Part shown: in pieces, positions 52,500 to 64,000 of the stretch | How positions within the stretch are numbered: position 1 is the stretch's first letter | How the letters are laid out: every line of letters starts with the position of its first letter | Source: Glandiceps talaboti | Lineage: Eukaryota; Hemichordata; Enteropneusta; Spengelidae | Length of the DNA stretch: 64,000 nt | Assembly: GCF_964340395.1 (NCBI RefSeq) | Contig: NC_135561.1 | Coordinates: 5,374,518 to 5,438,517, forward strand | Reading direction: 5' to 3' | Position numbers and translations under genes: made by a program | Notes under the pieces: model-generated | The model's input: only the letters and a program-made list of their open reading frames with translations | Told to the model about the DNA's origin: nothing | Databases searched by the model: none

Positions 52500-52591
52500 G
52501 TTGTGATGTACTAGTAATTTTGATGTGATGTACTAGTAATTTTGATGTGATGTACTAGTAATTTTGATGTGATGTACTAGTAATTTTGATG
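52500..52591. repeat. 22-bp tandem repeat, four copies
   Basis: TGATGTACTAGTAATTT plus TGATG repeats four times, almost identical, so a recent expansion. Each unit holds the palindrome ACTAGT. Confidence 0.92.
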
Positions 52592-55527
52592 TTTCCCTTT
52601 AACCAGTGAGAGGAAACTAACTTGTCATGGTCCCAGCTGACTTATCTGCCCTGTCTACTGTACCTGTATGCATGCCAATTATGTATGTTCTAAAACTGAG
52701 TTTACTTTAGTCGTGTCATCATCATTACTGGAATAGATTGATATCTACGTGTGTGAAATATAAACAACATTTAGAGTTATGTTCAGCAATAATGCATGGA
52801 TATGAGTTCAGGTTGGCTCATTTTTAGATGATATTATCAGAGTTCATATGATCCGAGCAAATCTCTACAAGGCATAGGTTTTTGAATCACTGTATATATA
52901 ATTCATACTCTTCCTTGAAAATTGCAGAAAAATATACCGGTAAATTGAATGATATTTTCAACAAGATCAGCCATGCTACAAAATAAATTCCCCTCACCGT
53001 ACATTAAATTTTCCATCACAGTATAATCCCATGATATCCTTTATATACCATATACTACAAAATACTCTAGAAATGATTACTATTGACCATAAAAACACTC
53101 GGAAAAGGACTTGCAAATTTGATTTGTGATATGGTTGTAATGTTAGTGCATTTTGTGAAAATCTTGTTATCGACAAGCAGCATACTTAGGAAGGTAAGGG
53201 GAGACCAAACAAAAGAAATTGTTCAACAGGCAGAGGAAATGTTCTGTAAATATTATTAGGAGGGCTATTTGTTACTATGATGGTAAGATCCATGGCAACA
53301 TTACTAGTGTCAATATAACCAGGTTAGGATTAATAGGAAAGTGCTTTTAGCGAAGTTTGGAAAGCGTGGTAAAGAAACTTGTTTACATGTGCATGGTTTT
53401 CAGATAAGTGCCTGCCATTCATGCTGGGGGACCCTGGTCATATAGGTTACTCTAGTGTAGCTGTGAGTAAAGATATGACAGTAAAGCCTAGTACTAACAA
53501 CTGATGTTACTCCGTGTTGTAGATAAAAGGTATTGTTGTTTCTGTAGTGAAGACTTTGTTGGCACAACTGTTCACTGGTCTGTTCATTATGAAAGGGTAT
53601 TATTCATTCAGTGTTGTCATGGTCACCATTGTTACACATTCATGCATGTACATTTATACATTTGTTGACCTCCAGTCAACTTTTCATTCATGTGACCTTT
53701 GACCTACTTTATAACCACTGTCATGTGAGGACACAACTGGGAGTTGATTTGTGGTTTACTTAGGGGGTCATGATGCAAATTGTTAAACACTTGCTGTGGA
53801 TGAACTTAGAGGGCATTCTGTTGCTGTGCATGTCAATATATTTGTGATATAGACATGTTTCTAGCTAGCTGTTTGGTAAGTAAATTGATGTAGGAACATT
53901 TTTTATCTTCTATGCCTGCAGGTTGTTAATTTGTAAGTTACCGCAATCGACAGAATGCCAGCCAAATTTCTAGTTGTCACAAACATCTGTTGTGAAACTG
54001 AGAAGTAATGTACAACATAGGAAATGTATGAATTGGTAGACTGTCAATAATGACAGTGTTGGTATTTTAGGGTAATTTTGCCAAAAAGTGAATATAGGAG
54101 GATTCATATTGAGTATTATATAAATTCAGAGATTCTTTACATTGCTTCCAAAGAGCTATACAATTTTTTTTTTTTAAACGACTAAAGATTTTGAATAATT
54201 AATCATCGTACATGTTTCCTTTGATAGCTTGAGAAATCGTGGTTCCATTTGTATGGTGGAGGAAGAATAACAACTTCCCCTCACCTCCATGACCTCACCT
54301 TTAATACCCCCATGACCTCGCCTCACCTCACACCACTACCCTCAATAATTAGACAATACCATTGTAATGAGTCTTTCATTGTGTCCCTTCTTAAGACTAG
54401 GGAGGTTACTATATGTTATATGCATGCAGAGTATGTCTTTTGTGAAATCATTGAAATGTTGCTGTATTTTTCTTTCATTTCACAAGGCATTCAGCCAAAC
54501 TTACACCCTATTTGACTATTCATGCTTTCAGTCACCAGGGTTTTAAAACTAGTAATCACAAAAAAACACAAGTGTGCAGCAAAACATGTCTGTATAAATA
54601 ATATGTGCAAAAACATATCCCAGTTGTGAGCTGCATCTGTTTAGAACCAAAATATGGTTAGAAAACTGCAAGGCTCAAATTTAAATTGTGGGCTCAGTCG
54701 CCAGATTTATCCAAGTGAACAGTTTGAGCTACAATCTTCCAGTGATTTCCATTGTTAAACAGACAACAACATCATAAATTTGGTGGTCAAGATACAAAGT
54801 TTGGTAGTCTACTGAAAATTTTGAGCCCAGAAACCATACCAAATAAACTACAGTGCTTCTCGTAGGCAAAGTTGTTTGTGTACCAAACATTTACAAGAAA
54901 AGAGAAAAGAAGTAGAGGTATATTTCCTTAACTATCTGTTCTGTGGTTCATTATAGCAACTATTAGTAATCAGGCGAACAGGCCAAGCAATATGCAATAT
55001 CATCGTATATTGGAATCAAATGCAATCTGATAAAAATCTTGATGTAGAGGTACAGCTTAATTTCTTATGTATATTTCCTGTGTACATTGTCGGTTTTTTT
55101 CTTCAGTAAGTGATCAATTGCCTTTTTCCTATGACAAATAAACATATAATTCTCAAAAGGAACAATATTCAAGCAAAAACACAAGCAAAGGTAATGATAT
55201 CAATAGTGAATATAAATAGCCATCCACTGCACTGGATCTTAATCAGATTGGAGTCATTGATTGACAGTTATTTGGTCGCATCACATTTGATGAATAGATA
55301 ATTTATACAGCAGATGATATAGTGTATATATGACTGTGAAAGCTGGTGTTGTTATGAGTTGACCTGCTATGACACTGTGATGGAATATACTGGAAATTGA
55401 ATGCTTGGCCTGTATTAAAACCATCACATATTTATAGTATGGTAGTGGTAGAAAACTGACAGCTGGCACACAGCATGGATATTGAGACTCTTATGTGTTT
55501 ACCTTATAACAGTCCAAATTATTTAAC
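52592..55527. other. Non-coding, nothing structured seen
   Basis: AT-rich sequence. The plus-strand open frame at 54249-54515 starts in a CCTCACCTC-rich patch and has no splice or homology support. Confidence 0.5.
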
Positions 55528-55975
55528 ATATTGGCCACCCCTCTCATATCACCTGATTGATGATGCATATTGTCCTATCTGGTAACCTTCTCATAATATT
55601 GCCATATCAGCCAACATTTTCATATCACCTGATAATGCATATTGCCTACTGGCCACCCCCTCTCATATCACCTGATATTACAGTGATAATGCTTTTTGCC
55701 ATATTGGCCACCCCTTTCATATCACCTGATATTGCATATTGCCGTATTGGCCACCCCTCTCATATCACCTGATATTGCATATTGCCGTATTGGCCACCCC
55801 TCTCATATCACCTGATATTGCATATTGCCATATTGGCCATCCCTTTCATATTACCTGATATAGCATATTGCCGTATTGGCCTCCCCTCTCATATCACCTG
55901 ATTGATGATGCATATTGCCATATCTGTCAACCTCCTCATATTGCAGTATTGCCTGACCTTCTCATACCACTTGGC
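55528..55975. repeat. 43-bp minisatellite, about nine copies
   Basis: Unit words GCATATTGCCGTATTGGCCA, CCCCTCTCATATCACCTGAT and ATT repeat every 43 bp in the centre (about 55690-55890), with degenerate or length-variant units on both sides. Open frames over it (55557-55772 and 55868-56125) are repeat translations. Confidence 0.95.
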
Positions 55976-56566
55976 AATGTGCAGCAACACAGCATATTGT
56001 ACATACAGACTACGTATGTTCACTGGGCACTGCTTTTCTCATATATTTCAGCTCATAACAAAAAATTTAATTATAATTCTATTCTATATACACAGTCAAG
56101 CCATACAAACTCTCTGATATCATAAGAAATTAAATATAGAAATTTAGAATTACCCATATGTTTATTTTATTTATCACAAATTATTTATCACAAATATATA
56201 GTTATGTTGTTTCATAAGTAATCTGAGCCATAGTTCTACCTATATATCTAATGCAATGAAATATTTATGTTATGATAATCATTATTAAAGAATAACAGTG
56301 AAACATGATTGACAACTGTACTAGAAACATATAATGATAATTGGTTATTATATTCAAAGACTATTTTTCTTGCTTCAACCAAAGAAATTATGAATGACAT
56401 AAGGGGTCTTGTTTTACTTGTCAAAACCCTTCACAAGTATTTTCTTGCGTGTTCAATGAAAGAAAATACTGGAGAATGGTAGTATAATATAAACTCAATT
56501 TATGATGATTCTGAATATTTGTTTAAATGTATACAACTTGCTTTGTACATGGTGTAATACATGTAT
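55976..56566. other. Non-coding, nothing structured seen
   Basis: AT-rich sequence without supported features. Confidence 0.5.
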
Positions 56567-56619
56567 AAGTATGTATGTATGTATGTATGTATGTATGTAT
56601 GTATGTATGTATGTATGTA

Positions 56620-56662
<43 letters not shown>

Positions 56663-56770
56663 TTGTATGTATGTATGTATGTATGTATGTATGTATGTAT
56701 GTATGTATGTATGTATGTATTTTGTGTGTATGTATTTTGTGTGTGTGTGCGTGTGTGTGTGTGTGTGTGT
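56567..56770. repeat. Compound (TATG)n / (TG)n microsatellite
   Basis: TATG to about 56625, TG to 56653, TATG to 56720, then TTTTGTGTG variants and TG to 56770. Confidence 0.98.
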
Positions 56771-56857
56771 ACTTTGTGGTATACAAAGTTTATTTAGATA
56801 GGTCATACATCAGTACATCTTGGCAATTGTGATGTAAGACATAATTCTGCCAGAACC

Positions 56858-56962
56858 ATTGTCGCAAACCGGTTAACCACAGCCTCTTTTATGACACCAT
56901 CCAAAAAGGAGCCGTCAACAGTGTCACGGAAGAAATAACAGCTCTGGTTTGCGAGAATGGCC
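56858..56962. mobile_element. TIR element copy 3 (best preserved)
   Basis: Left end CCATTGTCGCAAACC, right end GGTTTGCGAGAATGG: 15-bp inverted repeats with one mismatch. The interior has CACAGCCTCTTTTATGACACC, GTGTCACGGAAGAAATAACAG and CTCT, and GTGTCA/TGACAC forms an inner inverted pair. It shares the ends and the GAAGAAATAACAGCTCTGG block with copy 1. A minus-strand open frame (56803-57039) crosses it, but the frame breaks in the other copies. Confidence 0.65.
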
Positions 56963-57357
56963 AAAACCAACTCAATGATTGTCTGTACATGAAGGTAGGC
57001 TAGTAGGGAATATGTAAGACAGATTGAATATAATGACAATAGATTACATGGTAGGGCTCCTCAGACTATGGGGTCAATGCACTTTCACTGCATCAAATTA
57101 TTGTATTTCTGCCATCCAGACTGGCTTGCATGAAAAATTGTGATCATTTTACCGTCCTGAGAACTGACTTGTTATTGCAGAATGATTGCCCCTAAAGATA
57201 GCACATATAGCTGTAATTAAAACAGCCCTGAGATCATTATGGTAATAGTATCATACATAGTCACAGTTGGTATCCATCTGTATAATGATGCCAAGGTCTT
57301 TATCGGCTCATTTCAAAACAATCGCTTTTATCATCATCTGTGATTCTATTGATCGTG
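56963..57357. other. Non-coding, nothing structured seen
   Basis: Unique sequence between repeats. Confidence 0.5.
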
Positions 57358-57592
57358 ATGTGTGCACAGCTTGGAGAAAGTCATGTTGGTAGTATTCTTA
57401 GTGTTGCTGTAATCACTGCTACTGAGATCTGTACCCAATACATGCATTTATGATATCACAACTGCACTAGAGACTATGTGCACAGCTTGAGAGTGTCGTT
57501 GGAGGTGTCGGTAGTGTTATTAGCACCATACTAACTACCACCAATGTGATCTGTACCCAATACATGTACAAAATGTATAATGATATCACAGC
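57358..57592. repeat. Tandem duplication, 116 bp, two copies
   Basis: Copies start at 57361 and 57477. Shared words: TGTGCACAGCTTG, GGTAGTRTT, ATCTGTACCCAATACATG, ATGATATCACA. The interior is diverged. Confidence 0.8.
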
Positions 57593-58213
57593 TTATTATA
57601 CTGCCAGCATTACACAAGTTGCTATGGAAGGGTTTCGGGGTCGTTATATTTTTGGTTGTAAGTTTTACTAGGTTTCAAGGATGCAAGTGTTATTGCACAT
57701 ATTAGTTCATTAAATATATGAGGTGATAACTCACTGTCTATATTTAGTAGCAATAAATATACATTTAAGGATAATCCCATTGTACATTTTGGATTATACT
57801 TTGTGACGCCGACACGATTATATAGATATGACTTTTGTTGCTAGTTTGTATGAACACCTTTCATAATTAAACATAAAGAGTTTGAATAATCACCATACTG
57901 TTTCTTAGAAAATAGAGTAACATCTTTTAATTTTGACACATGGTAAATTTGGCAGAATGACATTTTACGATGTGTTAGGTGCACTTTAATTTGGCGGACA
58001 GGAAAGTGGACGCTACTTGTGAATGACTTCTTCAGTCGGCTCACTGTATTCACTGTAACTGTTGTTGACACCCTTCACAACAGCTGAATACAGAAATATG
58101 ACAACTTGTAAAGTACATTTAATAGCGGGACATATTTCCATATTATGCTTTAATATTCATCAAAAATAAATCCAGCCCCAGAAAAGATACAACTACAGTG
58201 TTGCTTGTTATTC
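57593..58213. other. Non-coding, nothing structured seen
   Basis: AT-rich sequence. The minus-strand open frame at 57841-58071 has no recognised domain. Confidence 0.5.
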
Positions 58214-58267
58214 CTCCCCTCTCCCCTCTCCCCTCCCCCCTCCCCCCTCCCCCCTCCCCCCTCCCCG
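58214..58267. repeat. (CCCCTCT)n / (CCCCCCT)n C-rich repeat
   Basis: Seven or more runs of four to six C separated by T or TCT. The minus strand matches the G4 pattern (four or more G3+ runs with loops of one to three), so a stable quadruplex or i-motif is expected. Confidence 0.92.
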
Positions 58268-59230
58268 TACTTGGTTATTGTTTGAAGCTGTTCTTAACAT
58301 GACATATTGATAAATGGATATTGGTCAGTATGTTCACAAGTTATATATTATATTGGTTGATTATTAAACTCTTGCGATTTCTTTTTTTTAAAACAACAAA
58401 CATAAGTAAACATATTCAGTTATGTAAATTATGCACACTTTATACAAAATGTGTTGAATCCTTTTTGCTAATAATAATTAATAAAGCTACTATTTCATGT
58501 TTGAGCAATAATGTTCCTGAAAAGAAGTTTATTGGTCCATTTCAATCAATATGCAAATTTTATGCTAATCAAAATTGCTGATATGCATATTGATGTATGT
58601 GTGGATGATGATAAGAATGAAAATACAGGATATTATTGTACTGTAGAGAGATATGATGTCTTGCGTTTCAAAATCCAATATTTAAATTAACATAAGATAT
58701 ACCTCAGAAATAAATATTATACCAGCACCAGTAATATCAAAGAAAAATCAGGAAAGTAGTGGTAATTCTGAACATTCTGACTCATATTTTGAACACAGCA
58801 GAACCAATGACGTAGACACGCGTTATTGTGACATAGATGCGAGTGCATGTTGTCATGATGTAGAACGACTAAGATATAAATTCCATATTTTATTTGTTCA
58901 AGTTGGCTTGGGCATGTTATGATATAATATTTATATTATGAGAGAGCTAATTACTTTTCATTTACAGATCTTGTCATGTTTTTTTACCTTTATTGTATTG
59001 CAATTTATATACAAATGTACACACAAACAGTTATATTTCCATGTACACAAAATATAAAAATTAATAATACATTTTATTGATGAATTGTATTTTAAAGTTT
59101 TCTATCTATTTTTGTAAGTTTTTGTTTCACTTCCAAGTTTTGAGTTACTGCTATACTCATTCCACTTTGTTGTGTTGTTGTCTGACTTTTTGTACTGATG
59201 TACTTCTATCTTCTCTCAACGTACTTACAG
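58268..59230. other. Non-coding, ending in a polypyrimidine tract and acceptor
   Basis: AT-rich sequence. The last 60 bases are pyrimidine-rich and end in CTTACAG, which provides the acceptor for the exon at 59231. Confidence 0.5.
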
Positions 59231-59335
59231 ATCCACCAGTGTGTGCCAGTGTAAAGAATTGTCATTCTGATCAGTCTTTGTCAACTGCTGATGGACAAAC
59301 ACCTGCTGCCCCATCTCCTTCAAAGAGACCTCAAG
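59231..59335 (+). CDS. Candidate internal coding exon, hypothetical gene
   Basis: This segment is bounded by a pyrimidine tract plus CTTACAG and by CAAG followed by GTGCTTTG (a weak donor). It is 105 bases, phase 1 in and phase 1 out, so it can be skipped without a frame change. With a preceding G it encodes Asp then PPVCASVKNC, HSDQSLSTADGQTPA and APSPSKRPQ: a Ser/Pro-rich, probably disordered segment with higher GC and balanced codons compared with its flanks. I do not recognise the protein. PHACTR-like proteins have a comparable Pro/Ser then SKR N-terminal stretch, but the similarity is too weak to use. Confidence 0.45.
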
Positions 59336-60859
59336 GTGCTTTGTCTTTCTTTTCTTGTTATTTTCAAAATATTATTTCAAGTTTTCTTTAAAAATGTGAT
59401 GTGATATGTCGTATTGTATTTTATAATTTTGATGTTCGACATTGCTTTGTACTGTCGTCATTTGTATTATTTCAAATTGTATGTTGAAAGTCAGTCTATG
59501 TCCTGAAAGAGAATACAAAATTCAGACAAGTAGTCCACTTTTACTCATTTGATGCACCACCAATACATTACAATATCTTATGACACACTATATTTGACAT
59601 ATCTGATTCTTTTCTATGTGTCCACTTATAAGTTATAAGTAGTGTGCCCTAAATCTATTTGACATGTGACTGATGTACAGTGTTTTCTTTTGATGCACCA
59701 AAACGTGGTGTTCCTCTATCCCTTATACTATGTGGTAACTCACAAGAAAACCAAGTATAGATAGTTTTGACCCACAACAAAAAATTGGTCTTATATTATT
59801 AGACTTGAGGGGCACACTGATTCAAACTACATTTAAGAGTGCTTTTGGTGTCTGACATCTACCACTTGTATTTCATAATGATATCAAAGTTGTAGTCCTA
59901 TTTATTTTTATATTGTTGTTTTAAATTGTACAACATTGTGTCTCCTTTATTCAGTGCTTATCTCTTTTAATATTTTCACTCAGCACTACGTGTACAGATC
60001 ACTAGAAATACACCTTGCATTGGATACTGAATTTACACAAACACTGGAGGTGGGAATGGGTGGTTTCAGCTGTGCACTGAAAACATGATGTAGGGTCCAT
60101 TTTGTATGATGCATATTATCTAGTTATAAAAACACAATTATGACATGACATGACAGGACAGTACAAGGCTATAACAAGACAAGAGAGATGGTATCATTAG
60201 AGCAACATCCACATTATCATTATACAATTCAATACATACAATCTACCTGCAGGTACTACCTCGTCCTTTGAATCATTACTTTGACTGATTACAGAGGACA
60301 GACAGCTCATTGCTTTGAGGCTTAAACATGTAGAAACATAAGAAATTTGTTATATTTTAATACTACTGTCATCCTAGTACAACTATGTCTTTGACTTATT
60401 ATAGAGAACAACGCATTGCCTTGTATAGGCTTTAAGTTGCAGAAACATACTGGTGGAATATTATATTACTTTCATTTGTACAATACTTCATAATTTTTGT
60501 CTGACTGAGATAAACATACTTTAAAATTTGTTAAATTTTTAAACCAAGCTATTTTCCACAAAGGCTTAACATGCTTGATAGATGTATCATTTTTGTTATA
60601 TTTCATAACTTTACATCAGTGTATATTTTCAACTTGGCACTATTTATTTTTCCCACAACAGACTATCAACTGCACTATTGCATTCTTATTCATTCATCAA
60701 TTAATCAGCAAAGCATGTCTCAAATTCTTCCCACATGTTCTACAAAGTCCCTGAATTCTTGTCACAAACCTCTCCAGTGAAGAGATGAAGTAAATTGATG
60801 AGATCTAAATGTCTCCTGGCAATCGTGCAAAGTTAATGCATTGATACTTTATAATTGAC
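59336..60859. other. Non-coding, probably intronic
   Basis: AT-rich sequence following the candidate exon. No further exon with a compatible phase was found. Confidence 0.5.
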
Positions 60860-61985
60860 ATGAGTTAAAGTCACGTCAGCACAATCTGTGGAGATGTGAC
60901 TGTTTGCATACAGAGATATGGATGGCATCACATACAGATGTCACGTTATTGGCCCCTTGAATTAACAGACCCTATCATTTGTTTGTTTAATTCTGCAAGA
61001 AAACATCAAAACAGTTGGTGTTATGGTGATGTGAGCGTCTGCATGCATTGCTTCGATCATGTTGCAGGTCCCCTTGATTTAAAAAAAAAACATTACAGTT
61101 TGCTGATTCCTTGGACAAGAGAATAATAAGTAAGGACAGTCAGTGCAATCCATGGAGGTGTGACTGCACGCAGAGCTATGGACAGCATCACTGATGTCAT
61201 GTTGTTTAATAGCCCCTTGAATTTACAGACCGTACAATTTGTTTGGTTAATTCTGCAAAAGAATACTGAAGCAGACAGTCTGTTCAGTCTATGGAGATGC
61301 CTGCATATAGAGCCATAGACAGCATCATTGTTGTCATGTCATTGGCCTCTTGAATTTACAGTCCCTACAATTTTTTGGCTCAATTCAGCATATAAAAAAT
61401 CATCAAAGTAATGACAATCAGTGCCATGGGGATGTGATATTGTCTGTGTACAATGATATGGATAGCATCGCTAATGTCATGTTGAGTTCCAGAAACCTTC
61501 AATTTGCTGGTTCTTTGCACAAGCGAATGGTAGTCAGTGCAATCCATGGAGATTAGACTGCCGGCATGGCCCCTTAAAATTAAATAACCTTACAATTTGC
61601 CATTACTCTGCACAAGAGAACATCAAAGCAATGACAGCCAATGCAAGATATGGAGATGTGACTGTCTGCATACAGAGTAATGGGCAGCATAACTGATGTC
61701 TTGAGTTTAAAAGATGTTACAATTTGATTGTTGATTCCAAAAGCAAGGACAGTCAATGCTAGCCATTCAGATGTGACTGTCTGCATACAGATAACTAAGG
61801 ACAGCCTTGCATTACATGTACTAATGCCAAATTGTTGGCCCCTTGAGTTTTAAAAGACCTTGCAATTTGCTAATTCTTGGCACAATAGAAGACTATTTGC
61901 AAGGATAGTCAATGTAATCCATGGAGACTCAACACACAGATATGGACAGCATCACTAAAAGTCATGGTGTGGACCCCATGAATTC
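60860..61985. repeat. Old tandem repeat, about 125-135 bp, about nine copies
   Basis: Ordered blocks recur: CARTSCAATCYATGGAGATG, TGACTGTCTGCATACAGAG, ATATGGACAGCATCACTGATGTCATGT, TTGGCCCCTTGAATTTACAG, ACCCTACAATTTGYTGATT and CTGCACAAGARAACATCAAAGCAAKGACAG. Copies begin near 60875, 61005, 61143, 61280, 61420, 61540, 61640, 61755 and 61905. Open frames inside (60896-61126, 61350-61556) are not conserved between copies. Confidence 0.8.
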
Positions 61986-62391
61986 AAACATAGAAAATAT
62001 AATAAAGCAAATTATATAATCATTTGAACTTCAATCTAATATCTGTTGTTTAAAAGACCCTAAAGTTTTCTGGTTCTTTTACAACATTAATTGAAGCAAA
62101 TATTATATTTTTTTAGAATGAAAAAGTAAGTCATCTTTCAACATTGGAAAGGAAAATAAATCAATATTGTATTTAAAAAATTCCCATAATCAATGTTACA
62201 AGGGATATAAAATCCACAATGTTGCCGTTGTTTGGAAATGACATTACAATAGTCAATTCTGAGTGCAGATTTGTCTTCATTGCCTTAAGCAGTCTGTGTA
62301 ATTATCTTTACCATTTTTAGTGAACAGATAAGACTTTTCCCTTTGATATGTAGACAAGCTTATCTCTGACAAAATAAGCAGACGTTATGTA
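61986..62391. other. Non-coding, nothing structured seen
   Basis: AT-rich unique sequence before the duplicated block. Confidence 0.5.
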
Positions 62392-62790
62392 ACCATAATT
62401 CCCCCAAAAATGGATATTGCTGTATGTACGTCATTATTAGCGAGAATAATGACAAATTCTGATGCCAAAATCGATTCAGCCATGCATAGTACCTGTTTGA
62501 ATTTGACATTCAAAGCTTAATCTTACTCTTAGGAAATTAAATGAGACTTTGACTGCCATGTATTATTCATTAATCTCAGCTGTAATATGTTCAACTCGGT
62601 TGAACTATTTTCATTGTACTTGCTAAGCCTACAGCATTATAATTATTGTTATTACATCTTTTTAGCACTTTCAACTCTGTTGAACTATTTTCATGGGGTG
62701 TGTTGTACTTTTAAAACCATGGTATTAGAATTATGTCTCGGCAGTATGATATTCAAAAAAAAAAATTCAACTCTGTTAACCTATTTTCTT
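62392..62790 (+). repeat. Duplicated block, copy 1 (visible part)
   Basis: It starts ACCATAATTCCCCCAAAAAT and is identical, base for base as far as I can read, to 63602-64000. The preceding bases differ (TATGTA versus TATCTG), so the left boundary is sharp. The true right end is unknown because copy 2 is cut by the window edge. Confidence 0.95.
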
Positions 62791-62960
62791 GGGTGTGCTG
62801 TTCTTTTTTAAATTACTCAGTTGTACAATGTTCAACTCTGTTGACTAATTTCTAGTGTGTGCTGTCCTTTTTAAAAAGTACAATATTAGAATTTGTTCTC
62901 ATTTGTACAATATTCAACCCTGTTGAACTATTTTCAACTATTTGACAAATAGTTAAATGT
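62587..62960. repeat. Degenerate tandem repeat, about 75-85 bp, around TTCAACTCTGTTGAAC
   Basis: Units near 62587, 62665, 62762, 62829 and 62912 share TTCAACYCTGTTGAACTATTTTC and a G/T-rich GGGTGTGYTGT-CTTTTTAAA part. Within the unit GTTCAAC and GTTGAAC form an inverted repeat with a 3-base spacer. Overlaps the duplicated block. Confidence 0.75.
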
Positions 62961-63601
62961 AGGTCAGTCCCTGAAGGAGACAGGTTAATTCTAAATCTGA
63001 TTGATTTTGAAAACCATTACTTTACCCAATTCTAAATAATCCTTTGAATTTGATGTACTTGAAGTCTGTATTGTGAATTTACTTGGACAAACAATCTGAT
63101 TGTACTCATACTTGTAAGACATATTAGATTTCTATTTGGGACATATTTTGTAATGATCCATACATATTTATTTAAATTTAATTTAAATAGTTAAATCACA
63201 TGTTATTTTCTGGCAACTATTTAAAGTAAGTTTGGCTAAAATGTCTAAAAAAAAAAAAAATTGCTTAAAATAAGTAAGAAATTGTTTCTGGAGTTCAGCC
63301 AACACCTTGATCCTGAACATGAAAATGACTGAGTAATAGATGAATCATTTGACGTATAAAATCTTTCTAAATTTTGCTCCGAAATTCAGCTAATAAAAAA
63401 AGGTACATGTACATGTGTTTTAATTTTAACAACTCTTTATGATGCAACAACCTGATCATTTGATACAGCAGGAAGTCGTTTTGAAAATAATCAGTTTTGA
63501 AATCATCTAAAAGTTGTGTTTGCTCATCTCTGCAAATATTTGATATTCAGAGCATATGATTTAATTATCAAACTGCCAGTTTAAAAATCGGGTATTATCT
63601 G
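62961..63601. other. Spacer between the duplicated blocks
   Basis: AT-rich, with TTTAAATTTAATTTAAA at about 63172-63188 and A13 at 63247-63260. No coding signal. Confidence 0.5.
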
Positions 63602-64000
63602 ACCATAATTCCCCCAAAAATGGATATTGCTGTATGTACGTCATTATTAGCGAGAATAATGACAAATTCTGATGCCAAAATCGATTCAGCCATGCATAGT
63701 ACCTGTTTGAATTTGACATTCAAAGCTTAATCTTACTCTTAGGAAATTAAATGAGACTTTGACTGCCATGTATTATTCATTAATCTCAGCTGTAATATGT
63801 TCAACTCGGTTGAACTATTTTCATTGTACTTGCTAAGCCTACAGCATTATAATTATTGTTATTACATCTTTTTAGCACTTTCAACTCTGTTGAACTATTT
63901 TCATGGGGTGTGTTGTACTTTTAAAACCATGGTATTAGAATTATGTCTCGGCAGTATGATATTCAAAAAAAAAAATTCAACTCTGTTAACCTATTTTCTT
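63602..64000 (+). repeat. Duplicated block, copy 2 (cut by window edge)
   Basis: An exact repeat of 62392-62790 at an offset of 1210 bp, including the A11 run and the TTCAACTC words. The zero divergence contrasts with the old repeats around it. Confidence 0.95.

Noticed and set aside
56803-57039. Minus-strand frame with protein-like text around VIKEAVVNRFATMVLA
   Set aside because: It overlaps TIR element copy 3, and the matching region of copy 1 reads into a stop. More likely repeat DNA than a gene.

Overview
This is eukaryotic nuclear DNA, most likely from a marine invertebrate animal; I cannot place it below that level. It is AT-rich, has very low coding density, GT-AG introns and many microsatellites, and contains frequent TACATGTA-type words. 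It holds no bacterial operons, CRISPR arrays, rRNA genes or convincing tRNA genes. Many long open frames simply read through TATG/CATA, CA, GA or CAGT arrays and are not genes.

The one confidently identified gene is at the left edge on the minus strand: the 5' part of a Rag GTPase of the RagC/RagD type (lysosomal amino-acid signalling to mTORC1). Four exons are visible. The ATG is the last three bases of exon 1 (3261-3263), followed by coding exons 2033-2181, 856-950 and 240-373. All junctions keep frame and give 127 residues before the gene runs off the left edge. A CpG-rich segment with a perfect ETS-type site lies next to it. It probably serves as a two-way promoter for RagC and a plus-strand gene.

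That plus-strand gene is hypothetical and unrecognised. I see a possible 105-base symmetric phase 1-1 exon at 59231-59335. Upstream are candidate first exons ending near 3941, 11227 and 35309 (and, less likely, 31085). Each has an ATG and ends one base into a codon with G before a donor, so each could splice to the same exon to make Asp. If correct, most of the window is the long 5' introns of one multi-promoter gene continuing to the right.

The rest is intronic or intergenic DNA rich in tandem repeats: a 31-bp minisatellite of about 75 copies with 341-bp higher-order structure (27350-29682), a 32-bp minisatellite (50940-52166), a 43-bp minisatellite (55528-55975), at least a dozen older 46-145-bp tandem families, many microsatellites, two kinds of hairpin or terminal-inverted-repeat element, and an exact 399-bp repeat at the right edge spaced 1210 bp from its first copy. 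No autonomous transposon gene was recognised. No new enzymatic or defence system is supported; the most unusual material is the repeat architecture and the possible multi-promoter gene.
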